DNA of 64,000 nucleotides from Pseudomonas sp. NC02 (GTDB lineage Bacteria; Pseudomonadota; Gammaproteobacteria; Pseudomonadales; Pseudomonadaceae): NCBI RefSeq assembly GCF_002874965.1, contig NZ_CP025624.1, positions 2,232,001 to 2,296,000 of the forward strand, read 5' to 3'. Shown piece by piece: positions 56,746 to 64,000 of this stretch (position 1 is its first letter; each line of letters starts with the position of its first letter). The notes under the pieces were generated by a model. It saw only the letters and a program-made list of their open reading frames with translations, ran no database searches and was not told where the DNA came from. The position numbers and the translations under genes were made by a program.

Positions 56746-58317
56746 CTAGGCTTCCCTCTGACCGTCGAGCAAGCGCCGCAGCAGCAATGGGTTGCCGTGT
56801 TGCAGGGCCGTCGGCAGCAAGCTATCCGGGAAATCCTGGTAGCACACCGGCCGCAGGAATCGCAGGATCGCGGCGGTGCCCACCGAGGTGGTGCGTGAGT
56901 CCGAGGTGGCCGGGAATGGTCCTCCGTGCACCATCGCATCACACACTTCAACGCCGGTCGGCCAGCCGTTGACCAGCAGGCGGCCGGCCTTGCGTTCCAG
57001 GGTCGGCAGCAGCGCGCGGGCAGTTGCCAGGTCGTCGTCATCCAGATGCAGGGTTGCGGTCAGTTGGCCCTCCAGGTGTTCGCTGACCTGGCGGACCTCA
57101 TCGACGTTGGCACATTGCACGATCAATGACGTGGCGCCGAATATCTCGGCTTGCAGGCTGTGATTGGCGAGAAAGTCCCGGGCCTGGGTCACGAACAAAT
57201 GGGCCTGTCCCTGGTTCGGCTCTTCTGCCGGCAGACCGGTACCTGCGAGCTGAGCATGCCGGGTCAGGGCGCTGACGCCGTCTTCGTAAGCCTTGAAGAT
57301 CCCCGGTGTCAGCATGGTCTGGGCAGTGCTGTGTTGAAGCAGGTTGGCAGCCGTGCCGACGAAGTGGTCCAGCGCTTGCCCTGCAACGGCAATCACCAGC
57401 CCGGGGTTGGTGCAGAACTGGCCGGCACCCTGGGTCAGGGACGCGACAAAACCTTGTGCCAATGCTTCACCGCGTGCGCTCAACGCAGCGGGAAACAGGT
57501 AGACCGGATTGATCGAGCTCATCTCTGCATACACCGGGATCGGCTCGGGGCGCGCCTGGGCCGCCTGGCACAAGGCAATACCGCCGCTGCGCGAGCCGGT
57601 GAAACCCACGGCCTTGATGCGCGGATCGCAGACCAGCGCGATACCGACCTCGCGGCCCGAGCCATACAACAGCGAAAACACACCCTCAGGCAGGCCACAT
57701 TGCTGAACGGCCCGGGCCACCGCGCGGCCCACCAGTTCGCTGGTGCCAGGATGCGCGCCGTGTGCCTTCACGATCACCGGGCAACCGGCCGCCAGTGCCG
57801 ACGCGGTATCACCGCCCGCCACCGAGAATGCCAGCGGAAAATTGCTCGCGCCGAACACGGCCACCGGCCCCAGCGGTACGTGGCGTTGACGCAGGTCCGA
57901 GCGAGGCAGCGGCTGGCGTTCCGGTTGTGCAGTATCCACCCGCACATCCAGCCATTCACCCGCGCGCACGGTGCGGGCAAAGGTGCGCAATTGCTGGCAG
58001 GTGCGCCCGCGTTCGCCCTGGATGCGTGGGCGGGGCAGGCCGGTCTCGGCCATCGCCCGTTCAATCAGTTCATCGCCCAGGGCTTCGATTTCGTTGGCGA
58101 TGGTTTCAAGGAATTCGGCGCGAGCCGCCAACGGCGTTTCGCGATAGTTATCGAAGGCGCTCCAGGCCAACGCACAGGCGTGTTCGACATGTTCGGCGGT
58201 GCCGCCGGCGTAGGCGGGTTCCAGCGCAAGGTTGGTGGCAGGATTGATCGCCCGGATGGCCTCGCGGCTGCCTGGAATGGAGTGCTGACCAATCAGCATG
58301 GTGCCCGTCAGAGTCAT
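56746..58317 (-). CDS. alpha-ketoglutarate semialdehyde dehydrogenase
   Basis: The 523-residue product is an aldehyde dehydrogenase of the KGSADH subgroup: N-terminal [20 protein letters not shown], catalytic glutamate in [14 protein letters not shown], and nucleophile cysteine in [12 protein letters not shown]. The extra length and EMSSINP, in place of ELGG, are typical of that subgroup. It oxidises 2-oxoglutarate semialdehyde to 2-oxoglutarate, the last step of hydroxyproline breakdown. AGGA precedes ATG 58317. The D-hydroxyproline dehydrogenase gene follows 3 nt after its stop; a REP-type element separates it from the deaminase gene. Confidence 0.92.
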   Translation of the reverse strand: MTLTGTMLIGQHSIPGSREAIRAINPATNLALEPAYAGGTAEHVEHACALAWSAFDNYRETPLAARAEFLETIANEIEALGDELIERAMAETGLPRPRIQGERGRTCQQLRTFARTVRAGEWLDVRVDTAQPERQPLPRSDLRQRHVPLGPVAVFGASNFPLAFSVAGGDTASALAAGCPVIVKAHGAHPGTSELVGRAVARAVQQCGLPEGVFSLLYGSGREVGIALVCDPRIKAVGFTGSRSGGIALCQAAQARPEPIPVYAEMSSINPVYLFPAALSARGEALAQGFVASLTQGAGQFCTNPGLVIAVAGQALDHFVGTAANLLQHSTAQTMLTPGIFKAYEDGVSALTRHAQLAGTGLPAEEPNQGQAHLFVTQARDFLANHSLQAEIFGATSLIVQCANVDEVRQVSEHLEGQLTATLHLDDDDLATARALLPTLERKAGRLLVNGWPTGVEVCDAMVHGGPFPATSDSRTTSVGTAAILRFLRPVCYQDFPDSLLPTALQHGNPLLLRRLLDGQREA

Positions 58318-58363
58318 GGCGTAGTCCTGGAAAGTAAAGATTGGCTTGGCGAAGAGAATCCAC

Positions 58364-58470
58364 TGTGGGAGCTGTCGAGCCCCAGCGAGGCTGCGATGCA
58401 GGCGCTGCGGTCTGGCAGGTACACCGCAGTGATCCCATCGCAGCCTCGCCGGAGCTCGACAGCTCCCACA
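58364..58470. repeat. REP-type hairpin of the 6.9-8.2 kb array family
   Basis: TGTGGGAGCTGTCGAGCCCC and GGAGCTCGACAGCTCCCACA are inverted across 107 bp, with inner AGCGAGGCTGCGATG/CATCGCAGCCTCGC arms. The arms match those in the seven-unit array, but here the hairpin occurs once and without the gene-tail segment. It lies inside the hydroxyproline operon and may affect mRNA processing there. Confidence 0.85.
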
Positions 58471-58496
58471 TTTGATTTTTGCTGCCTTGAATAGTG

Positions 58497-59444
58497 TTAA
58501 GCGACGTTCTGCTCGGCCGACCAGTTGGCGTACCACTGGCGGAACAGCGCGTACTGGTTCTCTGCATAACGACGCTGGGCATCGCTGAGGGCATCGGTCT
58601 CGTTGAAGTGCAGGGTGTATTCCTTGTCGCCGTTGAGCACCATCAGATGTTTGTAGAACAGCACCAGGTCGCAGCCTTCGTCGAAGGACGACAGCACCGC
58701 CAGCGCCGACTCCAACTCCCGCGCCTGGCGACGTGCAGTGGCGTCGCCCTTGGCGGCTTTCTTGCTCAAGGCCACCAGTTGCAGGACTTCCCGTGGCAGT
58801 GCATTGCCGATGCCGGTGATTGCGCCGGTGGCGTTGCAGTTGACGAAGCCGTGCACCACTTGGGTATCCACGCCGACCATCAAGGTCACGTCATCGTCCT
58901 TGGAGGTGATGTGTTCGGCCGCGTAGCGCAGGTCTGCAGCACCGCCGAATTCCTTGAAGCCGATCAGGTTCGGGTACTCGCGACGCAGTTCGAAGAATAG
59001 GTCGGCGCGGGTGGCGAAGCCGTAGTAAGGGCTGTTGTAGATCACCGCCGGCAGGTTTGGCGCCGCCTTGAGGATGGCTGCAAAGTGATCCTTTTGCGCC
59101 GTCGCCGATGCGCCACGGGACAGCACCCGCGGGATGACCATCAAACCATGGGCGCCGACCTTCGCCGCATGCGCTGCATGGGCCACGGCTTCACGGCTGT
59201 TGACCGCGCCGGTGCCGACGATGGTCGGCACACCGGCGGCCACCAGGCGCGCCACGCCTTCCTGGCGCTCGGCCTCGGTCAGCAACGGCCAGTCGCCCAT
59301 GGAGCCGCAGTACACCACCGCGCTCATGCCGATATCGATCAGTTCGCGGCCCTTGGCGACCAGTGCGTCAAAGTCCGGTTTGCGCTGGGCGGTGCACGGC
59401 GTCATCAATGCAGGGATGCAACCGGTGAAGATAGTGGTATTCAT
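58497..59444 (-). CDS. 1-pyrroline-4-hydroxy-2-carboxylate deaminase (DapA superfamily)
   Basis: The 315-residue product is a DHDPS/NAL-family barrel: [35 protein letters not shown], the conserved tyrosine in [13 protein letters not shown], and the Schiff-base lysine in [13 protein letters not shown]. Within a hydroxyproline cluster this is the deaminase that converts pyrroline-4-hydroxy-2-carboxylate to 2-oxoglutarate semialdehyde. ATG 59444 starts the conserved N-terminus. It lies 38 nt after the epimerase gene. Confidence 0.92.
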   Translation of the reverse strand: MNTTIFTGCIPALMTPCTAQRKPDFDALVAKGRELIDIGMSAVVYCGSMGDWPLLTEAERQEGVARLVAAGVPTIVGTGAVNSREAVAHAAHAAKVGAHGLMVIPRVLSRGASATAQKDHFAAILKAAPNLPAVIYNSPYYGFATRADLFFELRREYPNLIGFKEFGGAADLRYAAEHITSKDDDVTLMVGVDTQVVHGFVNCNATGAITGIGNALPREVLQLVALSKKAAKGDATARRQARELESALAVLSSFDEGCDLVLFYKHLMVLNGDKEYTLHFNETDALSDAQRRYAENQYALFRQWYANWSAEQNVA

Positions 59445-59482
59445 TGTTTCAGCTCCAGTTTGATTGAAGGGGCGGGGGCGGT

Positions 59483-60409
59483 TCAGATGCCCCACGCGAA
59501 GGGGTCCTGTTCGTCGATCAGCAAGGTGCTGTCGGCGGTCATGTAGGCGCGGCCGGTGATGGAAGGGCGCACACGTTCGCCCTCCCATTCATAGCTGCCT
59601 TCGAATTGGCTGCCGGTGATGCTGGCTTGTATCCATGGCTCACCGGCGGCGAGTTTCCCGTCGGCCGCCAGGCATGCGAGCTTGGCGCTGGTGCCGGTGC
59701 CGCAGGGCGAGCGGTCGTAGGCCTTGCCTGGGCACATGACAAAGTTGCGGCTGTCGGCCTGGGGGTCGTCGGCGAACAGTTCGATATGGTCGATCAGGGC
59801 GCCGTCTTCGCCGTGGATGCCCTGGGCTTCGAGGGCCTTGAGCATTGTCCAGGTGTAGTCGGTCAGGGCTTCGACGTTGTTCATTTCCAGCGCTTGGCCA
59901 TGATCGGAAACCAGGAAGAACCAATTGCCGCCCCAGGCGATATCGCCGTAGACCAAGCCATGTCCAGGCACTTGCACCGAGACATGCTGGCGATAGCGAT
60001 AGGCGGGCACATTGCGCAACGTGACCGCGCCGTCGGCGTGCAACGTGGCGCTCACCGGGCCGACCGGCGTGTCGATCTTGTGCACCCCCGGCGCGATCTG
60101 CCCCAAGTGGTGCAACGAGGCAACCAGGCCGATGGTGCCGTGGCCGCACATGCCGAGGTAGCCGGCGTTATTGAAGAAAATCACGCCGCAGGTGGCATCG
60201 GCCGAGACCGGCGCGCAATACAGCGCGCCCACCAGTACATCGTTGCCACGGGGCTCCAGCAGGCACGCCCTGCGCCATTGGTCATGCCGGGTGCGCAGGT
60301 CGTCGAGTTTGTCGACCATGGTCTCGCCGGCCAGCGGCGGGAACCCCGTCATCACCAGGCGCGTGGGCTCGCCGCCGGTGTGGGAATCAATGATGTGCAC
60401 TCGTTTCAT
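59483..60409 (-). CDS. lhpA: 4-hydroxyproline 2-epimerase
   Basis: The 308-residue product is a proline-racemase superfamily enzyme: [35 protein letters not shown] with Cys88, and [17 protein letters not shown] with Cys236. Two cysteines as acid/base pair indicate an epimerase rather than a dehydratase, which has Thr at the second place. It converts trans-4-hydroxy-L-proline to cis-4-hydroxy-D-proline. GGA lies 7 nt before ATG 60409. The permease gene is 30 nt upstream. Confidence 0.95.
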   Translation of the reverse strand: MKRVHIIDSHTGGEPTRLVMTGFPPLAGETMVDKLDDLRTRHDQWRRACLLEPRGNDVLVGALYCAPVSADATCGVIFFNNAGYLGMCGHGTIGLVASLHHLGQIAPGVHKIDTPVGPVSATLHADGAVTLRNVPAYRYRQHVSVQVPGHGLVYGDIAWGGNWFFLVSDHGQALEMNNVEALTDYTWTMLKALEAQGIHGEDGALIDHIELFADDPQADSRNFVMCPGKAYDRSPCGTGTSAKLACLAADGKLAAGEPWIQASITGSQFEGSYEWEGERVRPSITGRAYMTADSTLLIDEQDPFAWGI

Positions 60410-60439
60410 AGAACAATCCATCCAGTGGTTGGCTGAGGC

Positions 60440-62056
60440 TCAGGAAGCAAGCTGCACTCGGCCGATGTCGGGCTCAGGGGCTTCGCTTTCGTCGTCTTCG
60501 GTTTCCAGGCGAACCAGGTGCGCCGGCACGCCGGTGGCCGCGCCCCAGTAATAAATCCCCAGCGCGCAAGCGGCGACGACCACGGTGTCGAAGGGATGGC
60601 CGAGGATGCCCAGGCCACCGAAGCTGCCGAGCTTCGACAGGATGATGGTCACGGCGTAGAAGCCGATCAGCCAGGCGGAGGAGCGAACCTGGCGGCCCAG
60701 GCTCAGGTGCAGGGTCGGCACAAAACGGCCGCACAGCAGGTACACCACGAACATCAGGATTTGCAGGCCGAGCAGCCACGACACGGTGCTCCAGCCGGAC
60801 CAGTAGACGATCAGCGCGGCGATGATGAACGACAGGGGGCCGAGCAAGCCCATCCACTTGACCCGGAACGGGCGCGGCAGGTCAGGCGCATTGCGGCGCA
60901 GGGCGGCCACGGACACCGGCGCCACGGCGTAGCTCAACACCAGCGCGGCGGACACCACGTTGATCAGCGCTTCCCACGACGGGAAGGGCAGGGTCCAGAA
61001 CACCGACAGGCCAAAGGTCAGCCACAGCGCCGGGCGCGGGATGCCGGACTTTTCGTCGATGCGGGTGAAGATCTTGAAGAAGGTTCCGGTTTGCGCCCAG
61101 CCGTAGATCACCCGTGGCGTGGCGTTCATGTAGATATTGCCGCAGCCGCTGGGGGAGATCACGGCATCGGCGACCACCAGGTACGCCAGCCAGCCCACGC
61201 CCAGGGCGAGCGCGATGTCGCGGTACGGCAGGGCCAGTTCCTTGGCGACGCCGGCCCAGCCGTTGGCGAGCATTTCGGTGGGAATGCCGCCGAGGAAAGC
61301 GGTCTGCAACAGCACGTAGATTGCAGTGGAGAGCAGCACCGACAGGATCAGTGCAATTGGAATGGTGCGTTGCGGGTTCTTCACTTCGCTGGCCACCGAG
61401 ATGATCGGCGTCAGACCCAGGTAGGCGAAAATCACCCCGCCGGCAGACACGGCCATTTCAATCCCCGACAGGCCGAACGGCGCGAAGCCCTGGGCGTGGA
61501 AATTCTCCGGCTTGAAAAAGGTGAACAGCACGCCGATCACCAGCAGCGGCACGATGAACTTGAACACGCTGACCAGGTTATTGGCCATGGCGAAGGTCTT
61601 CACGCTGCGGTAGTTGAGGGCGAAAAACAGCGAGAGCAGCGCAAACTGCACGAACCAGCCGAGGACGGTGGGGTTGCTGGAACCCGCCTGCGTCAACTCG
61701 GGAAACCACGCCGCGGCGTATTGGCGCGAGGCGACCACTTCAATTGCCACCAGGCTTGAAAACGCGATCAGCGTGATAAAGCCCATCAGGTAGCCCAGCA
61801 GCGGGCCGTGGGAATAGACCGGGTAGCGCACCACGCCGCCGGCGCGGGGCAATGCCGCCCCCAGTTCGCAATACACAATGCCCAGCAGCAACACGGCGAA
61901 GCCGCCCAGCAACCAGGAAAAAATCCCCGCCGGTCCGGCGATGGCGGAGACGTGACTGGCCGCGAACAGCCAGCCCGAACCGAAGATCGCTCCCAGTCCG
62001 ATAAAGGTGAGGTCGATCAATGAAAGCTGTTTCTTGAACTTGCCTTGGGCTGACAT
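60440..62056 (-). CDS. APC-family amino acid permease, probably for hydroxyproline
   Basis: The 538-residue product has about 12-14 membrane segments and the APC N-terminal signature LSLIDLTFIGLGAIFGSGWL. It begins MSAQGKFKKQ; AAGG lies about 9 nt before ATG 62056. It is the first gene of the minus-strand hydroxyproline operon, so hydroxyproline uptake is likely but inferred. The charged C-terminal tail (EDDESEAPEPDIGR) is cytoplasmic. It is divergent from the AraC-type regulator gene across 211 bp. Confidence 0.88.
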   Translation of the reverse strand: MSAQGKFKKQLSLIDLTFIGLGAIFGSGWLFAASHVSAIAGPAGIFSWLLGGFAVLLLGIVYCELGAALPRAGGVVRYPVYSHGPLLGYLMGFITLIAFSSLVAIEVVASRQYAAAWFPELTQAGSSNPTVLGWFVQFALLSLFFALNYRSVKTFAMANNLVSVFKFIVPLLVIGVLFTFFKPENFHAQGFAPFGLSGIEMAVSAGGVIFAYLGLTPIISVASEVKNPQRTIPIALILSVLLSTAIYVLLQTAFLGGIPTEMLANGWAGVAKELALPYRDIALALGVGWLAYLVVADAVISPSGCGNIYMNATPRVIYGWAQTGTFFKIFTRIDEKSGIPRPALWLTFGLSVFWTLPFPSWEALINVVSAALVLSYAVAPVSVAALRRNAPDLPRPFRVKWMGLLGPLSFIIAALIVYWSGWSTVSWLLGLQILMFVVYLLCGRFVPTLHLSLGRQVRSSAWLIGFYAVTIILSKLGSFGGLGILGHPFDTVVVAACALGIYYWGAATGVPAHLVRLETEDDESEAPEPDIGRVQLAS

Positions 62057-62267
62057 GGCGGCGCCTTCTTGTGGGTTATTGGATAGGCATGCAGTGGCCA
62101 TACAGTGAACCCATCAACGGCGCCGCGATTGATGTTTTGCGCAGGCTGCGATGACGAAATCAGCACAATTGCGAGTGCTCGACAGGGCTACCGCCATGCG
62201 GCAATCTGCTCGCCAGGCACCGCCCGCCGGGCGCCTGGCCTGTCCGCAAAATGCAGGAGAGAGCGTC

Positions 62268-63044
62268 ATGATGCAGAGCGCGTTCGCGACCCTATGCCAA
62301 GGGAGCGAGTCGAATCGTCCACAGACCATCGAAGAATTACTGGCCGGCGTGGGGTTGCTGTTGCCGATGCTGGACGTGATTCCCAATGCCGCGATCTTTA
62401 TCAAGGACGTGCAGGCGCGCTACGTATTGGCCAACCGCACCCTGGTGCAGCGGTGCGGCTTGAAGGACTTGCAACCGCTGTTGGGAAAAACCAGCGCCGA
62501 GGTATTTCCCGCGCAGTTGGGGCCCGGCTATACCGAGCAGGATCGGCGGGTGCTGGAGCAGGGATTTGTCCTCGAAGACCAGCTGGAATTGCACCTCTAC
62601 GGTACCCGCGAGCCGGGTTGGTGCCTGACCCACAAATGGCCGCTGTACAGCCGCGACGCTGCAATCATCGGCCTGGCGGGCATCTCGGTCGACCTGCAAA
62701 CCGCCAGCGAAACCCACCCGGCCTATCAACGGCTGGCGGCGGTGGACGAGCACATCCGGGCGCATTTCAATCGGCGGGTCACGTTGGGTGAACTGACGCG
62801 GATCGCCGGGATTTCCGTGGCGCAGCTGGAGCGCTACTGCAAGCGCGTGTTCCACCTGACACCGCGCCAGATGATCCAGAAGGTACGCCTGGAACATGCG
62901 CACCGGCTGCTGCATACCGAGCTGCCGATCACTGAGGTGGCGTTGCAGTGCGGGTATACCGACCACAGTGCGTTTACCCGGCAGTTCAAGGCGTTGACCG
63001 GGTTTACGCCGCGCCAGTATCGGCAGGCGACCAGTGTGCGGTGA
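62268..63044 (+). CDS. AraC-family regulator with N-terminal PAS domain, probable hydroxyproline activator
   Basis: The 258-residue product has a PAS-type sensor (MLDVIPNAAIFIKDVQARYV to SVDLQTAS, residues about 33-150) in place of the usual AraC cupin, and a C-terminal AraC domain with two helix-turn-helices (LGELTRIAGISVAQLERYCK and ITEVALQCGYTDHSAFTRQF). GGAG lies 8 nt before ATG 62268; upstream in-frame ATGs lack such a site. It is divergent from the hydroxyproline operon and most likely activates it. Whether the PAS domain binds hydroxyproline is not known. Confidence 0.9.
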   Translation: MMQSAFATLCQGSESNRPQTIEELLAGVGLLLPMLDVIPNAAIFIKDVQARYVLANRTLVQRCGLKDLQPLLGKTSAEVFPAQLGPGYTEQDRRVLEQGFVLEDQLELHLYGTREPGWCLTHKWPLYSRDAAIIGLAGISVDLQTASETHPAYQRLAAVDEHIRAHFNRRVTLGELTRIAGISVAQLERYCKRVFHLTPRQMIQKVRLEHAHRLLHTELPITEVALQCGYTDHSAFTRQFKALTGFTPRQYRQATSVR

Positions 63045-63280
63045 TGTCTAATTGGATCTACGTGAATGTCATGAGCAGCGGTGGCGCCAACAAGGAGGGC
63101 GCCAACGCTCTTCGCAGTTGCGCAAACCTGGTCAGTTTTATCCCTGCCGTTGGTGCGACTTATCAAGTCGTCCAGTCCGTGCCGGTGAGTGGCTGCGTGG
63201 TGGATGTCACCGACAAAAGCACCGGGGGCTCTCCCGATTCGTTCAGAAGAGAAGCGGTTATCGGTGGGTGTTCGCCTTGA
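63044..63280 (+). CDS. possible small protein overlapping the regulator gene
   Basis: A 78-residue frame begins MSNWIYVNVMSSGGANKEGA; its ATG overlaps the TGA of the AraC gene (TGATG), which would allow translational coupling. It has several cysteines (SCANL, GCVV, GGCSP) and no membrane span or known motif. Coding status is uncertain. It is convergent with the esterase gene. Confidence 0.4.
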   Translation: MSNWIYVNVMSSGGANKEGANALRSCANLVSFIPAVGATYQVVQSVPVSGCVVDVTDKSTGGSPDSFRREAVIGGCSP

Positions 63281-63307
63281 CTCAGTAGGACGGCGTCACC
63301 TGGGTAA

Positions 63308-64000
63308 TCACTGGCCGGCCTTCAACGTTTCAAGCATCGCCTGTGCTGCCAGCGCATGCACCTTGCGCGTCGGATGCCATTCATCCCAGTAGTAATGCGC
63401 ATCCGGGTTTTCACACACCGGCTTCACGTCCGGATAGGTGTGTTGGCAGGGCGTATCCAGGTCTTTCAACCCCGCCACCTGGGGAGCTGCGCGCAGCTTG
63501 TCGCTGAACGCCACGTGGTCGAAGTAGCTGATGCTGACCTGATGCGCCTTAGCCAATGTGCTCAGCACAACCGGCAGTTTTTGTTCCAGTACCTGCTGGT
63601 AGTTTTTCGCGTTCTCGACTTGATTGCCCTGCACCACGGCTGGCACATGACTCAAATCCGTGGTGCCCACTACCATCACGTGTTTTGCGCCCGCTGTAAT
63701 CAGTGTCTCGGTGGCTTTCTGAATATTTGCCACGCTGTTCTGGCTGAGTACGGCAACCGACTCTGGGTGCGAGAAGTCGGCCCATTCAAAAAAGTCGTTG
63801 GCCGAGATGAAAATGAAATACAGCGCCTTCGGGTCGGCTTTGTGTGCCTTGGCGGACTTCAGGTAGTCAGCGATCTGGCCTGAAACGCCGGTGTCGCGGG
63901 CGGGCTCCATCCAGGCGTAGTAGTTGCCATTGCCACTCTTGGCGCCGCCCACTGCGTAGTCGGTCAAGGGTGTTTTCAAGGCGTGGGCCAGGTTCTCGAC
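63308..64000 (-). CDS. SGNH/GDSL-type esterase, 3' part only
   Basis: The frame runs off the right edge of the window, so only the C-terminal 230 residues are present; the N-terminal GDSL block is outside. Visible SGNH blocks are the Asn of block III in FIFISANDFFEWA and the Asp/His of block V in YYWDEWHPTRKVHAL. The upstream VENLAHALKTPLTDYAVGGA matches block II of the family. Such enzymes are usually secreted lipases or esterases, some with a C-terminal autotransporter; here the protein ends soon after block V, so no autotransporter domain follows. Confidence 0.88.
   Translation of the reverse strand, partial: VENLAHALKTPLTDYAVGGAKSGNGNYYAWMEPARDTGVSGQIADYLKSAKAHKADPKALYFIFISANDFFEWADFSHPESVAVLSQNSVANIQKATETLITAGAKHVMVVGTTDLSHVPAVVQGNQVENAKNYQQVLEQKLPVVLSTLAKAHQVSISYFDHVAFSDKLRAAPQVAGLKDLDTPCQHTYPDVKPVCENPDAHYYWDEWHPTRKVHALAAQAMLETLKAGQ

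Overview
The window reads as chromosome of a fluorescent Pseudomonas (P. fluorescens group). The grounds are high-GC coding sequence, runs of housekeeping genes in an order familiar from Pseudomonas (gltX, an Emr-type pump, uvrB; leuCD-leuB-asd-usg-fimV-truA-trpF-accD-folC-cvpA-purF-metZ) and many REP/REPIN palindromes between genes. All assignments are from reading the sequence; no database search was run.

Layout. 1-8.7 kb is accessory: a small cytochrome c; an operon of O-methyltransferase, MFS transporter and YeeE/YedE transporter divergent from a TetR gene, with paired operators between them; a sad-type aldehyde dehydrogenase divergent from a LysR gene; then about 1.3 kb of seven tandem ~202-bp units, each combining a REP-type hairpin with a decayed copy of the 3' end of the next small gene. 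8.7-20.6 kb is mostly core: an aromatic/aspartate aminotransferase, uvrB, an EmrAB-like pump, gltX, a tandemly duplicated tRNA-Ala/tRNA-Glu pair, a TetR gene with a perfect palindrome before it, a hydrolase, a thioesterase and dusC.

20.6-25.7 kb is the most unusual part. An exact hrp-box-like promoter (GGAACC-N15-CCACGAA) precedes three unfamiliar genes. One encodes a protein with 19 VPPKPDxP octapeptides. The next carries a papain/calpain-like Cys...His domain. The third has three such domains, of which only the last keeps Cys and His. I read this as a probable HrpL-dependent (type III secretion) effector locus that I cannot match to a named family.

26-48.9 kb is core: a five-PAS GGDEF/EAL protein, a LysR gene divergent from leuCD, a methyltransferase between leuD and leuB, asd with its Cys-less paralogue, fimV, truA, trpF, accD, folC, an SPOR protein, cvpA, purF, metZ and an SDR gene. 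49-52.5 kb holds four tRNAs, a PuuB-like oxidase and, next to tRNA-Val, a single beta-helix protein behind a perfect LexA box. 52.9-55.4 kb has gltS and a secreted hydrolase. 55.5-63 kb is a complete trans-4-hydroxy-L-proline catabolic cluster: permease, 2-epimerase, D-hydroxyproline dehydrogenase, pyrroline-4-hydroxy-2-carboxylate deaminase and alpha-ketoglutarate semialdehyde dehydrogenase, with a divergent PAS-AraC regulator. The window ends inside an SGNH/GDSL esterase gene.
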